64,000 nucleotides of DNA from Inia geoffrensis (GCA_036417435.1 CM070909.1:13982597-14046596), one strand, 5' to 3'. Shown: positions 12,901-22,625, counted from the first letter of the stretch. Translations and numbers: made by a program. Notes: generated by a model not told the origin, from the letters alone.

Positions 12901-15900
12901 GCATTAATCCTTATAATAGACTTCATATCCAAATTTTGGAAATTGAGGAAATGTGCTTTTAACATAAATTCACATAGCTTGTATGTGTTGGAACTAAAAG
13001 ATGCACTCAGTCTTTTTGACTTGAAGATCTTGGCTCTTTAGGTCTGTTTTGTACTGCTTTCCTTTTTTGTTGCTATTATATAGTTAAAATTTTTTTAATT
13101 ACATTTCTAATGATTTTGGACAGTGGGTGGACTTCAAGCAAATTAGATGGCAGTTGATTATAGCACATCATATCCTATCATACGACAGCATTCTTCAGGG
13201 AAAAAAATATATTATTTTATGTAACCTAATTCTGGCTTTAAAGTTGCCTTTGGTGTTTTTGTGAATTAACGTTGATAATTTAGTGTAGGATTGGTCAACA
13301 TTTAAATGTTAGAAAATGGATTGCATGGGACTTCCCTGACAGTCCAGTGGTTGAGACTTTGCCTTCAAATGTTGGGGAGGGGGGGGTTCAGTCCCTCGTC
13401 GGGGAAATGGGATCCCACATGCCTCGGGGCCAAAAACCAAGGCGTAAAACAGAGGCAATATTGTAACAGACTCAGCAAAGACTTTAAAAATGGTCCACAT
13501 CAAAAAAAAAAAAAGAAAAAATTTTTAAAAAAAGAAAATGAATTGTTTACATTTAATCACTTAATGCACTTGATTGTCACTTTAATAGCTCTATGCAATT
13601 GACAGTGTAATTTAAAAAAAAAGAATTTATTGTGAAAGGATTTCAGAGTTATTTTTTATGTGGCAGATATTTAGCTCATGAATATCCTTGGGTCATTTAT
13701 CTGACAAACACTCTTCAGGTAAAGCCATTTAGGTGTCCAAATTGAACCAGGCTATGCATTATCCTTGTTTCCCCTCAGTATTATTTTATTTTCCTTATGT
13801 CTGCCAGAGTTTCCTTTGCAAAATGCAGATGTTTTGTTTTTTTTCAGAGTGGAAAAGCCACAGGCAACGATTCAGGTGGGGTCATTGATCTGACAATGGA
13901 TGATGAAGAGAGTGGAGCTTCACAAGGTACTTAAATATAAGTAATCATACTAAGGAATGCTTTGATACCATTTTTCTCTCTTAATCCATTATATTCAGTG
14001 AATACAGATCTCTACCCCATTATTTGTGTCCTTTTTAGAAAGAGGGTTTTTAAGATTAGAATTAAAAAATAGAAATCAAATCTTGAATGTATATGAACAA
14101 GGCATAAGGAAAACAGAGCAACTAGGAGAATATTTGACTTGTGGAACACCTCTCCTTTTATATCTGTTATTTCACTTGATCCTTACAATAACCCTATACT
14201 GCTCATTTTAGAGTTGAGGATAGATTCAGAGTGCAAATTAAATCCAAGTCTTTTGACTTTAAATTAAATGTTTTTTCCGTGTGTGTGTGTGTTTTAATGT
14301 AGATGTTAAATGAAAGTAATGTTAAAAACCATGCACACCCAGAATTCTCAATATTATTCTGAGTTATAATATTTAGAAATTATATTGGTTAGATATTAAC
14401 CAATATTCCCAGTTTTTCTTCCACAGTGTTAATAGGTGTTCTGTGAATAAAAGTTCATGGTTAAATATGCTTGGAAAATGCTGAGTTAAAATTATATGGA
14501 TTTTTTTTCCTTAATACAGATTTCTCCAAGCCTTTGCTATGCTAATTTACAGTGTAAATCTCCAAGAATGATTCAAGCTATAAAGTATTTCTCAAACTTA
14601 TTTGAGAATAACTGTTCACAGACATATTTGTAAAACTTTGTGTTGATAATTATATAATACATGTGGAAAATCTAATAGGATCAGGTGCTAATTATTTTAC
14701 CTTAAAGACATTAAATTTTTTTTTCCATTTTAACATCTTTATTGGAGTATAATTGCTTTACAATGGTTATGTTAGCTTCAGCTTCACAACAAAATGAATC
14801 AGACACATAATACATATGTTCCCATATCTCCTCCCACCCGCGCCTCCCTCCCTCCCACCCTCCCCACCCCACCCTCACAGGCGGTCACAAAGCACCGAGC
14901 TGCCCACTAGCTATCTACCTCACGCTTGGTGGTATACACATGTCCATGCCTCTCCCTCGCCTTGTCACAGTTTACCCTTCCTCCACCCCATATCCTCAAG
15001 TCCATTCTCTAGTAAGTCTGTGTCTTTATTCCTGTTTCACCCCTAGGTTCTTCATAACATTTTTTTTTTCTTAAATTCAATATATATGTGTTAGCATACG
15101 GTATTTGTCTCTCTCTTTCTGACTTACTTCTCTCCGTATGACAGACTCTAGGTCTATCCACCTCATTACAAATAGCTCAATTTCGTTTCTTTTTATGGCT
15201 GAGTAATATTCCATTGTATATATGTGCCACATCTTCTTTATCCATTCATCTGATGATGGACACTTAGGTTGTTTCCATCTCTGGGCTATTGTAAATAGAG
15301 CTGCAATGAACATTTTGGTACATGATTCTTTTTGAATTATGGTTTTCTCAGGGTATATGCCTAGTAGTGGGATTGCTGGGTCATATGGAAGTTCTATTTG
15401 TAGTTTCTTAAGGAACCTCCATACTGTTCTCCACAGTGGCTGTATCAATTTACATTCCCACCAACAGTGTAAGAGTGTTCCCTTTTCTCCACACCGTCTC
15501 CAGCATTTATTGTTTCTAGATTTTTTGATGATGGCCATTCTGACTGGTGTGAGATGATATCTCATTGTAGTTTTGATTTGCATTTCTCTAATGATTAGTG
15601 ATGTTGAGCATTCTTTCATGTGTTTGTTGGCAGTCTGTATATCTTCTTTGGAGAAATGTCTATTTAGGTCTTCTGCCCATTTTTGGATTGAATTGTTTGG
15701 TTTTTTGTTATTGAGCTGCATGAGCTGCTTATAAATTTTGGAGATTAATCCTTTGTCAGTTGCTTCACTTGCAAATATTTTCTCCCATTCTGAGGGTTGT
15801 CTTTTGGTCTTGTTTATGGTTTCCTTTGCTGTGCAAAAGCTTTTAAGTTTCATTAGGTCCCATTTGTTTATTTTTGTTTTTATTTCCATTTCTCTAGGAG

Positions 15901-18900
15901 GTGGGTCAAAAAAGATCTTGCTGCAATTTATCTAATAGGATCAGGTGCTAATTATTTTACCTTAAAGACATTAAACTTTTTTTAAAACTAAAGATTTTTA
16001 AAAATTACGTTTTAGGGAATAAGATAGTTAAGTTGGTTTTAGGAAGACAAAATTAAGTAGCTATACAATTCATTATGTGACATTAAATTCAATTTTTTTT
16101 GTGTGTAAAACTGATGTAAAATTGGAAGATTTGTGCCATCATTTGTCAGGGTTGAATTCATGCCCGTCTGATTATTGTTTAAAAGTTTCAGATTTTCTGT
16201 ATTGCTTTTACTATTTTTTTTAATAGAGAAATCTTAATGGAAGGAATTTTCTAGAGCACAAAAATAAATGCAGGTTATTTTTGAGAAGACACAGGTAAGG
16301 CTGGTTCTAGATAGAAAAGTAAAGTAAGCAAAGTTTGTTATCAGTGCTCTTGTCAGTTCCCTTTCTATCACCCCTGACTCTTGGAGTCTCTTTCCATTGC
16401 CCCACCACTGAGTGTTACTTAAATTCTCCCATCTGAAGTGCATTGTTCTTCATCAACACTCAAGTATTAAAGTAGCAGTTGCTAAAGCCTTAAATTTGTT
16501 GTATTGAGTTAGAAGTAGGATTCTTTCATTAAAGAAAAAAAGAGAGTAAAACTGTGTTTTCTTTAAATGTGAATTAGAATCTGTGATAGAGCCAACAGTG
16601 AATTAAGGTCCTGACTTGGTTTTCAAATTGGCAAAAGCACACTTAATTAAAATACAAAGAAATTGTTCTCTTAGGGGTAAATGTGACTGAATGGCAAGGA
16701 TAAACTTGTATTTCTAATTTTTTTCTATCAATAATCATATTGTCTCACTTTTAATTAACAGACCCTAAAAAGATAGCTCACACTCCTGTGTCAGCCATGA
16801 GCTCTTCTCAGCCTATATCTCGACCACTGCAACCCATCCAGCCAGCACCGCCTCTTCAGCCATCTGGGGTGCCAACAAGTGGACCATCTCAGACAACCAT
16901 ACACTTACTACCTACAGGTAAATGTGCTGAGTCACTAAGCTGAAACTTTAGTTTTGCCTGCAGTGAAATATGACTATGAAATTGAGTGGAAAGATTAGAC
17001 AGAAAATTAGCTCATTTAGGTAAATACCAATGAGCGTGATTGCTGGATCATATGGGAAGAACATGTTTGGCTTTGTGAGACACTGCCAAAGTGTCTTCCA
17101 GAGTGGCTGTACCATTTTGCATTTCTGCCAGCAATGAGTGTGAGGAGCTGTTGCTCCACATTCAGCATTTGGTATTGTCAGTGTTTTAGATTTTCACCAT
17201 TCTAATAGGTGTAGTGGAGTCTCATTGGTATTTCATTTGCATCTCCCTAATGACATGTTATGTTGAGTATCTTTTCGTGTGCTTGTTTGCCATCTGTTAT
17301 CTTCTTTAGTGAGGTGTCTGTTCAGATTCTTTGTCCACTTTTTAATCGTGTTGTTCATTTTCTTATTGTTGATTTTTAGGAGTTCTTTGTATGTTTTGGA
17401 TAACAGTCCTTTATCAAATATGTCTTTTGCAGATATTTTGTCCCAGTCTGTGGCTTGTCTTCTCATTCCCTTGAGATGAACTGGATTTTAACCCTAATTA
17501 TATTAGTAATAAGTTATAAAAACTATAAACTATTTTTAAAAAAGATTAGACAGAAAATTAAGAATAGTCCTCATTGTTATTTTGAAGGCAATGTATGTTT
17601 TTGAATGCAGTATGACTTAATTTTGTGGACAGTCTTAAGTAGCAGCACTGATACAGAATAGTTATACAGAAGAGTTCAATTATATACGTCTTTGTCATTT
17701 GCCACTGTAAACAGCAGAAATGAATATAGTTTCTCTGGATGGGATGAGTGTAATGATTCATTCTGCTTATAACCAAGAAGTTATAATTGACTGATCAAAC
17801 AAGAATTCTTAAATGATTCTTAGCTAGAAATAGTTTTAACTGGCCTAACACTACTGTCAGAACCACTAATATTTTACCTGCTACCTCTCAAGAAACTATA
17901 AATCAGACATTTTCAAAATGTCGCCTGTATCTCCTAATCTGTTTGGAAGCCAATCAAGACAGGTTGTCTTCTTCAAAAAATAGCCTATTGCTTAAGAGAT
18001 TTATCTGCAAAATATTTGTATAAGCACTCTTCTCATTAAGGTATACATTGAGCTCACATGGAATTTGATCCAGTGAAATAAATTAAAATGACAGTCACCT
18101 AATTCAGATAACTTAGAAGGAAATGTCATTATGCAAACCCATGAACAATATAGATAGTAAAATGGGGAATAAGGAGATGAAGAGATAAGTATTCCTCCTT
18201 GTATACTTTACTTTTTTCCTCTTTCGAAAGACTCACGTTGAAAGTTAGGATATGGAAAGACTAAGCAGTCTCTTTATTATGTCCAGTGTTTACCTCCAAA
18301 TTTATTTTATTATAGAGCCCATTTTTCCATATGAAAGTATATTTATTATTGATTTTTATTATACAGTTAATATGTGGTCATTTGTAAAATGTAATTCTAA
18401 TTCAGAGAGTTATTAACAAGAAATGTTAACTCCTGAAATCATTACTGTACTTCCATGCTGTCAGTGAACATTTAGGACTCATATTTTGATAAATATGTGT
18501 TAATATCACTCAAGGCATTAATGCTCTCTGGAACATAAATTAGGAGGAATGCCATAGTAGAGAAGGAAGAAGCCTGTATTTTAATGGGTGCTTTATTATT
18601 TTGAGTAAGAAATGGTTTGGCTCATCTGAAGAAAATGTCAATTATAATAGCCAGTTGTTTTGAACTGTGGGAACACAGAGTTACTCTCTTGGATTTATAC
18701 CCATCGGTAGAAGGCCTGGAGGGCCGAAAGTTCCACTCTGCTAAGAATAATTAACACTGAGGAAGGGAAAATTTATTCTTTTAAATCACTCCTATAAGAT
18801 TATACTCTCAAGGTCTAAACCCTTTCTTCATCTTCACTTGCTTATTTAATCTAGTTAAACTAGAGTAGGAAGGGCATTGGACCTGGTTGAGGTACTCTTT

Positions 18901-21900
18901 TCTTCTGAAGCTTGGATTGTAGTAATATTAATTTTGATTGGCCCTATCATTCTTACCTTTCACAATTACAAAAGGAGATGCTTGTCTCTATTTCTCTTTA
19001 TTATAGTAAATAAGATTTTGTATAAATTTAATTATCATTTAATACTGTTTACTTAGCATAGTATTTACTGCATTTTTAATATATTTTTCTGCTTTTCATT
19101 AGCTCCAACCACCGTGAATGTAACGCATCGTCCAGTAACTCAGGTGACCACGAGGCTCCCTGTACCAAGAGCTCCTGCAAACCATCAAGTGGTTTATACA
19201 GCTCTCCCCGCACCACCAGCTCAGGCTTCCCTGCGAGGAACTGTTATGCAGGCCCCTGCTGTTCGGCAGGTCAATCCCCAAAATAGTAAGAGACTCTTTT
19301 CCTGTATATGGCTCCACGTTACATGTAGTTCTTTAGCACTTAGCTGGAGTAGCTTATATTGACATTAGATTTAGCAAAAAGTGCTAAATATCATATTAAA
19401 ATTATTATTAATTCATTTTTCTTCCCTTAGGAGAGTTAACCAGAAAAATTGGACTTGTATATTATATGATATGTGTTCTGGGTGTTGTCTTCAATTTGAT
19501 TACTTATGGCCTGTACTATCACAGTACCCTATTTGATGTTGGTCTGTACTCTATTAAGAGACACCTTGCCTGGTTAAAGTGGGAATGATCAATTGTGACT
19601 TAGCCCAGACGGAGATAATGGTAAAGGATAGCCTCCAATGAGAGAGTCTTAAAGGTATGGAAAGTGGCTGAGAAATAAAAGATGGGAAAATGTTAAAGGT
19701 AACTTGTAATTTCCATATGTATATGTATGTGTATATAAATGGAAAAAATATATATATATATATTTTAGTAGTAAAATATATCATACAAACAAGTTTCTGT
19801 AAAAGATATATTTAAAATTTAAAGAAAAATGGCAAAATGAACCACATATGAACTCCCCACCAGCCTAAGAAATAGAGCTTTATCAGTATCCAAAAGTCTA
19901 CTATACGCCCGCCTTTAATTGCATCCCTCTCCGTTTCTATCAGAGGTAACCATCATCCTTACTTACTTTCTGTTTTTCCGTATGGTTTTGCAATCTATAT
20001 ATGTATCACTAAAAATATTTAGTTTTGCAAAATTTAATAGCAAGGGCAAATCCGGCTGTTTAAAGGAACGTCAGTAATGCCATTATTAGGTGATGGCTTC
20101 TAGGAGAAAATAAACTAAGCAGAGTCTTTGGTTCACATTCTGGCTTCAGCTTTCTCAGGTTTACAAGAGCTTTCTCTGGGGAAATCAGTCAACAGTGTCA
20201 TGAATGAATTCTGGGAAACTGGGCTCACCTCAGTCAGGCTACATGGCGGTACTGAATATATGGCAGGAATATGGTTGAGGCATGGGTAGCTTCTAAATTT
20301 TCTGCTTTTGCTGCCCTGAAGTATGTCAGAAGAGTTTTCTGTTGGATGAAATGAATATCCTCAGCTGATCAGCAGGGCATGGAAAGAAAGAGGAACCTCA
20401 TTAACTCAAGGCAAGGATAACTTGCCTGTCCTGGAGGCGGCAGCGATCTTTGTGAACATAGCTTCCAGTTTTCTCTCTTTAGAGTCACACTGCCCCATTC
20501 TGACCTGTTTGCCTTGTACATGTCTACAGCTCCAGTGTTTCAGCGTTCTAGGATTTTCAGTTATAGTCCTTTTGGTAGGGACGGCATTTATTTCTCTCCT
20601 GTTCACTAAGTCTCCTGTTTTCCTCTTTCTTGATTTTCTCTCTCATGTGGGGAGCATATATCCTCCAGTGGGGCTACTTGAGGAAAAGCTCACGGAGGTA
20701 GATTTTATTTTGGTAGCTCGCATATGTGAGAATTTCTTTATCCTCATGCTCAAATAATACTTTAGCTGAGTATAGACTTATAGGAAAAATAGAAATATTT
20801 TTCCTTTTGAATTTTAAAAACATCATTTTACTGACTTTAAATGTTTAATTCAGTGTTCTACCAAATTTGGAATAGAATTCTAATTTTGTCACTGAATTTT
20901 CTTTTATAGGTGTTACAGTTCGAGTGCCTCAAGCAACTACATACGTTGTAAACAATGGATTAACGCTGGGATCAACAGGACCTCAGCTCACAGTGCATCA
21001 CCGACCACCACAAGTGCATACTGTAAGTGTGGATGCTTGGTTTCACAAAATTCTCACCTGTAAAGCCATCAAATATCGTTGCAGTTGGTACTTCTTTCTT
21101 TAAACTGGTTATATCAAAAGGAAATGACAGGTCTTCTGTGTCTCCAGCAGACGTTTATTGAAGAAAATAGACCTTACCATTGTGAGCAAATGTTTGTAGG
21201 GAATGATGGTTGAGGATTATTGAGTTTGCTTGTGGTGGTGAACAGTGTATAAAAAGAGTCCACATCTGGGGCATGCAAAGTGAAATAGACCATTTTAAAT
21301 TCATGGTTAAATTAAAAAGAGCATTTTGGAGTATTAAAAAGGATATTTTAAAAAGTATCTTTTCATGTTCTAACTTTAGTTTTTATTTAATACCTTTATT
21401 ATAGGTATGGCAGCTAATGTACAGAGGGGTTGAGTAACCAGTCATACCTCATACATTTTCGCCATCTGGCCTTAACTTACCTTTCCAAATGTGCATGTTC
21501 TTTTTCACATACCCGATATCTAAATAAAAGTAAATACTTGTTTTTGCCCATAAATCCCCTCACTTGCCTATCCCCATGCCCTTGCTCATGCTTTTACCTA
21601 CTGGCAGAAAGGTCCGTGACTATTTCTACATTTCTAAATTCTGTCTTTCACAGTCCAATAGAAATGTCACCTTTTTCGTGCTGACCAAGAAAAAAAAATA
21701 TACATTCAGCGTTAAATGTGCTTACTTATAAGGATACTCTGCTCTTTATATGGAAAAGCAGTTTGAAAGTGAAAGTAGAGTTGATACTCAAATTTTACAT
21801 GATAGACTGCCACACATGTTATTTAAAAATGTTATGTTATGTTAAAATAAGTATCTGTAGTACAGATCATCAAATCATAAATTATTTTGTTAGAAGTAGA

Positions 21901-22625
21901 TGCTTATTTCAGTTTTTATCAAGGTGATGTTCCATCAGCAAGGGCTTTTGTTTCCCAAGGAAAACTCAGTATTTTAGACCTCGAACGTAGAGTGGGAGGA
22001 ACCTTAGCTCTCATCGTGCGGGGCGTTACTGGTTACAAATCATCAACTAGAACTTGCCAGAAATGGCATGGGGTCTGGTGTCTCCCAGGGTCCTTGGTGT
22101 GAGGTGAAGCCCCTCTAAATGTCCTCTAGGATGCTGTGCTCTGCCTTCAGCAGCGGCCCTCTTTGTGGCCGTTATAAACTGGCATGCCTCTTCCTCCTCC
22201 AGGAGCCCCCCTCACGCCCTGTGCACCCAGCGCCCTTACCAGAAGCCCCGCAGCCGCAGCGCCTGCCCCCAGAGGCCGCCAGCACATCTCCGCCTCAGAA
22301 GCCGCACTTGAAGTTAGCCCGGGTGCAGAGTCAAAATGGCATTGTGCTGTCCTGGAGCGTCCTCGAGGTGGACAGAAGCTGTGCCGCCGTCGACAGCTAC
22401 CATCTGTATGCTTACCATGAGGAGCCCAGTGCCACTGTGCCCTCCCAGTGGAAGAAGATTGGAGAAGTAAAGGCGCTTCCCTTGCCCATGGCATGCACTC
22501 TCACCCAGTTTGTATCTGGAAGCAAATACTACTTTGCAGTACGAGCCAAGGATATTTATGGACGTTTTGGACCTTTCTGCGATCCTCAGTCAACGGATGT
22601 GATCTCTTCTTCCCAGAGCAGTTAA
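201..22625 (+). CDS. ATF7IP: ATF7IP (MCAF1), 3' portion of the coding sequence, seven exons
   Basis: Join of 201-839, 5508-5572, 13848-13926, 16762-16917, 19103-19285, 20910-21022 and 22203-22625. Every intron is GT-AG and the frame is open throughout, giving 551 codons after two leading bases. The product is recognised as activating transcription factor 7-interacting protein. From knowledge of the family, it is a nuclear scaffold that stabilises SETDB1, bridges it to MBD1 and SUMOylated partners, and supports H3K9me3 silencing. Visible here are a long Ser/Thr/Pro/Val-rich linker, a SUMO-interacting motif [10 protein letters not shown] (window codons 246-255) and a C-terminal fibronectin-III-like domain. 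Counting back from the stop on a 1270-residue human length puts the motif at about residue 965, where the human SUMO-binding motif lies. The start codon and N-terminal half are upstream of base 1. No disabling change is seen. Confidence 0.96.
905..942. repeat. (GT)n microsatellite
   Basis: Uninterrupted GT dinucleotide run of 38 bases, about 65 bases inside the intron after the 201-839 exon donor. Likely polymorphic. Confidence 0.95.
3419..3712. repeat. CHR-2-like SINE with inverted 5' half
   Basis: 3419-3540 is the 5' half of a CHR-2-like SINE on the - strand (reverse complement of the start GGCTTCCCTGGTG up to GAGCCATGGCC). 3617-3712 is the 3' half on the + strand (CATGGCCGCTGAGCC to the A tail). 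Between them are about 76 bases that are not SINE. Both halves break at the palindrome-like GGCCATGGC. Confidence 0.85.
3951..3977. repeat. Short imperfect (GT)n run
   Basis: GT repeat interrupted once by TT, in an intron. Confidence 0.8.
4690..4850 (+). mobile_element. Old L1 ORF2 fragment
   Basis: The order of words (TTTCAGCATTAGAAAATTCC, ATTGACCACATTA, CAGTAGATGC, ACATTTGATAAAATTTAATA) matches the reverse-transcriptase part of an old mammalian L1 in sense, the segment that includes the AEKAFDKIQ motif. Heavily diverged; borders uncertain. Confidence 0.55.
5508..5572 (+). CDS. ATF7IP: ATF7IP coding exon (65 nt)
   Basis: The acceptor is GACTCCTCAG before 5508 and the donor is GTAAGA at 5573. 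Two bases complete the codon begun at 839 (G+AA, Glu), then 21 codons follow ([20 protein letters not shown] plus Gln), ending in phase 0. The peptide is hydrophilic and Lys/Asp/Ser/Thr-rich, leading into the SUMO-binding exon. This exon (65 nt) plus the next (79 nt) make 144 nt, a multiple of three, between phase-1 boundaries. Confidence 0.94.
6787..7013 (+). repeat. CHR-2-like SINE
   Basis: Complete copy from GGGCTTCCCTGGTGGTGCAG to the A tail. An internal 18-base segment (GGGAGAGGCCACAACA) is duplicated in tandem near 6949-6982. An approximate TSD related to AAATGATGATTCTT lies on both sides. An open frame across it is SINE, not a gene. Confidence 0.93.
7033..7200. repeat. Possible ancient DNA-transposon remnant
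   Basis: The start TACTGTCTAATGTGGTAGCC, followed by an AT-rich body, resembles a dispersed non-autonomous hAT-like element seen across mammals. The family name cannot be fixed by eye. Confidence 0.35.
7905..8230 (-). repeat. CHR-1-like long SINE, - strand
   Basis: Full-length long-form CHR SINE with its TTTATTTTTGGCTGCGTTGG tail side at low coordinates and GGCTTCC start at 8230. Flanked by a TSD AACACTATTGTTTTTT at 7889-7904 and 8231-8246. The 102-aa open frame through it is repeat-derived. Confidence 0.94.
8760..9290. mobile_element. Probable ancient ERVL-type LTR remnant
   Basis: The order of words (CTTATCACAGCAAAAGGTAG, GAGCAAAAACAGCC, CTCTCCTATCCAGCACTGCA, GTCAAAACTCAGGACCCC) resembles old mammalian solo LTRs of the MER21 type. 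No internal viral coding sequence is present. Orientation and exact ends are uncertain. Confidence 0.4.
9355..9404. repeat. Perfect 25-bp tandem duplication
   Basis: The unit GCCTTTCAAATATGTTCTAG plus TTATT occurs at 9355-9379 and again at 9380-9404 with no mismatch. Confidence 0.95.
9740..10005 (+). repeat. MIR element with internal tandem duplication
   Basis: MIR signature in sense: AATAAGCTCTAGAGTCAG, TGCCTCCTGCCACTTAATAA, a TTATCTAAC stretch, TTAAATTTGTTAATGAATG and AACACTTAGCACTGAG. The 5' part is doubled: 9740-9780 and 9781-9825 are near-identical copies, the second with a 4-base insertion. Confidence 0.7.
10693..12351 (-). mobile_element. 5'-truncated L1, - strand
   Basis: 3' end at low coordinates (AGTATAGTTGATTACAATG, antisense 3' UTR), then ORF2 C-terminal coding in antisense. 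The longest stretch at 11112-11621 encodes ORF2 features such as [23 protein letters not shown] and [10 protein letters not shown]. The flanking TSD is slightly diverged: TAATTCTTTGACATATTTTT at 10673-10692 and TAATTCTTTGAGCATATTT at 12352-12370. An imperfect GT/TATG run at 11146-11205 is part of it. Not a functional gene. Confidence 0.93.
12836..12965 (-). repeat. MIR remnant
   Basis: GCATTTATTAAGCAGTTACC, CATGCCTGGTGTTAAGCTC and ATTAATCCTTATAATAG read as an antisense MIR. Diverged. Confidence 0.55.
13324..13532 (+). repeat. CHR-type SINE, short older form
   Basis: GGGACTTCCCTGACAGTCCA start, GATCCCACATGCC middle and A-rich tail. TSD AGAAAATGGATTG at 13311-13323 and AGAAAATGAATTG at 13533-13545 (one mismatch). 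It lies about 300 bases before the SUMO-motif exon. Confidence 0.9.
13848..13926 (+). CDS. ATF7IP: ATF7IP coding exon carrying the SUMO-interacting motif
   Basis: The acceptor TTTTTTTTCAG precedes 13848 and the donor is GTACTT at 13927. The 79-nt exon encodes 26 codons plus one base. It contains the hydrophobic core VIDLT followed by the acidic run MDDEE, the classic SUMO-interacting layout of a beta-strand core with a flanking acidic patch. In the human protein this motif lets ATF7IP bind SUMO-2/3-modified MBD1 and other chromatin proteins. Both parts of the motif are intact. The acceptor could be read two bases later, but only 13848 keeps the frame. Confidence 0.95.
14110..14250 (-). repeat. 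MIR remnant
   Basis: CACTTGATCCTTACAATAAC, CCATTTTA-like ATTTTAGAGTTGAGGATA and the following stretch read as antisense MIR. Confidence 0.55.
14716..15930 (-). mobile_element. Young 5'-truncated L1 with unusually long TSD
   Basis: The poly(T) tail side is at 14716, then antisense 3' UTR and ORF2 C-terminus. An uninterrupted 270-codon frame (15889 down to 15077) covers the ORF2 carboxyl part, including [20 protein letters not shown] and [17 protein letters not shown]. Flanking perfect direct repeats of 45 bp lie at 14671-14715 and 15931-15975. The intact frame and perfect TSD indicate recent insertion. Compared with the copy at 63450, its 3' UTR lacks about 25 bases after CACCGAGCTG. Confidence 0.95.
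16762..16917 (+). CDS. ATF7IP: ATF7IP coding exon (Pro/Ser-rich linker)
   Basis: The acceptor TTAATTAACAG precedes 16762 and the donor GTAAAT follows at 16918. The exon is 156 nt with phase 1 at both ends, so skipping it would keep the frame. It encodes window codons 261-312, a Pro/Gln/Ser-rich stretch (for example [15 protein letters not shown]). It is a disordered spacer between the SUMO motif and the C-terminal domain, with no catalytic or binding motif that I can recognise. Confidence 0.94.
16918..19102 (+). other. ATF7IP: ATF7IP intron
   Basis: Contains an old L1 fragment between perfect 19-bp direct repeats (16991-17560). The remaining 1.5 kb (17561-19090) shows no repeat or coding signal that I recognise. 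Confidence 0.6.
17010..17541 (-). mobile_element. Old-type L1 ORF2 fragment between 19-bp direct repeats
   Basis: 17021-17485 is antisense L1 ORF2 (GATTGCTGGATCATATGGG, GTGGCTGTACCATTTTGCAT). AAGATTAGACAGAAAATTA occurs at 16991-17009 and 17542-17560 without mismatch, like a TSD. There is no poly(T) at the left end where a - strand L1 should have its tail; the right end is A/T-rich. Confidence 0.8.
19103..19285 (+). CDS. ATF7IP: ATF7IP coding exon (183 nt linker)
   Basis: The acceptor TTTTCATTAG precedes 19103 and the donor GTAAGA starts at 19286. The exon is 183 nt with phase 1 at both ends, another frame-neutral cassette. It encodes window codons 313-373, rich in Val, Thr, Pro and Arg ([20 protein letters not shown]). 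The last codon, AAT, is followed by a single A that joins the next exon to make AGT (Ser). The frame stays open past the donor to 19362, but that part is intronic. Confidence 0.94.
19286..20909 (+). other. ATF7IP: ATF7IP intron
   Basis: Contains a short TA run (19749-19764) and an old antisense L1 3' end at about 19795-20030 (CTCCCCACCAGCCTAAGAAA, GAGGTAACCATCATCCTTAC). I recognise nothing in 20040-20880. Confidence 0.55.
19795..20030 (-). mobile_element. Ancient L1 3'-end fragment
   Basis: The antisense pattern of old L1M 3' ends: AAGAAATAGAGCTTTATCAG, GCATCCCTCTCCGT, GAGGTAACCATCATCCT, TTTTGCAATCTATATATG. Diverged. Confidence 0.55.
20910..21022 (+). CDS. ATF7IP: ATF7IP coding exon (113 nt)
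   Basis: The acceptor TTTTATAG precedes 20910 and the donor GTAAGT starts at 21023. Two bases complete a Ser codon, then 37 codons (window 375-411) encode a Val/Thr/His/Pro-rich stretch ending RPPQVHT in phase 0. It leads directly into the terminal exon with the fibronectin-III domain. This exon is too short and too closed at its ends to show as a long open frame; it is placed by splice sites and frame continuity. Confidence 0.93.
21023..22202 (+). other. ATF7IP: ATF7IP last intron
   Basis: 1.18 kb with no clear repeat; CAGTCCAATAGAAATGTCAC near 21652 may be a short piece of a DNA transposon. The polypyrimidine tract CCTCTTCCTCCTCCAG precedes the terminal exon. Confidence 0.55.
22203..22625 (+). 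CDS. ATF7IP: ATF7IP terminal coding exon, fibronectin-III / MBD1-binding domain
   Basis: The acceptor CTTCCTCCTCCAG precedes 22203. The exon encodes 140 codons (window 412-551) and the stop TAA at 22623. The first about 33 residues are a Pro/Ala-rich spacer. From about window residue 445 a fibronectin-III fold is recognisable: strand A around [16 protein letters not shown], strand C around [11 protein letters not shown], and the closing [20 protein letters not shown]. In the human protein this C-terminal domain binds the transcriptional repression domain of MBD1. The exon is GC-richer than its surroundings and continues without a break into the 3' UTR. An antisense open frame across it is a shadow of the GC-rich coding sequence. 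Confidence 0.96.
   Translation, partial: EPPSRPVHPAPLPEAPQPQRLPPEAASTSPPQKPHLKLARVQSQNGIVLSWSVLEVDRSCAAVDSYHLYAYHEEPSATVPSQWKKIGEVKALPLPMACTLTQFVSGSKYYFAVRAKDIYGRFGPFCDPQSTDVISSSQSS

Larger units (their letters stand above)
5573..13847 (+). other. ATF7IP: ATF7IP intron
   Basis: This 8.3 kb intron contains three full CHR SINEs (6787, 7905, 13324), a possible DNA-transposon remnant (7033-7200), an LTR-like stretch (8760-9290), two tandem duplications (9355, 9740), a MIR (9740-10005), a 1.66 kb L1 tail (10693-12351) and a second MIR (12836-12965). A GC-rich CCCCGCGGGG palindrome lies near 5913. I see nothing else in 5590-6780. Confidence 0.6.
13927..16761 (+). other. ATF7IP: ATF7IP intron
   Basis: Contains an antisense MIR (14110-14250), a GT run near 14280, the young L1 with 45-bp TSD (14671-15975) and otherwise AT-rich sequence without recognised features up to the branch and acceptor region at 16740-16761. 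Confidence 0.6.

Noticed and set aside
15077..15889. 270-codon - strand frame as a host gene
   Set aside because: It is the C-terminal part of L1 ORF2 in a truncated element, not a cellular gene.
22119..22202. Possible alternative start for a short ATF7IP form at 22119
   Set aside because: The frame continues upstream of the acceptor AG by chance; the splice site and frame fit the known gene better.
22147..22494. 115-codon - strand frame
   Set aside because: Shadow of the GC-rich last ATF7IP coding exon.
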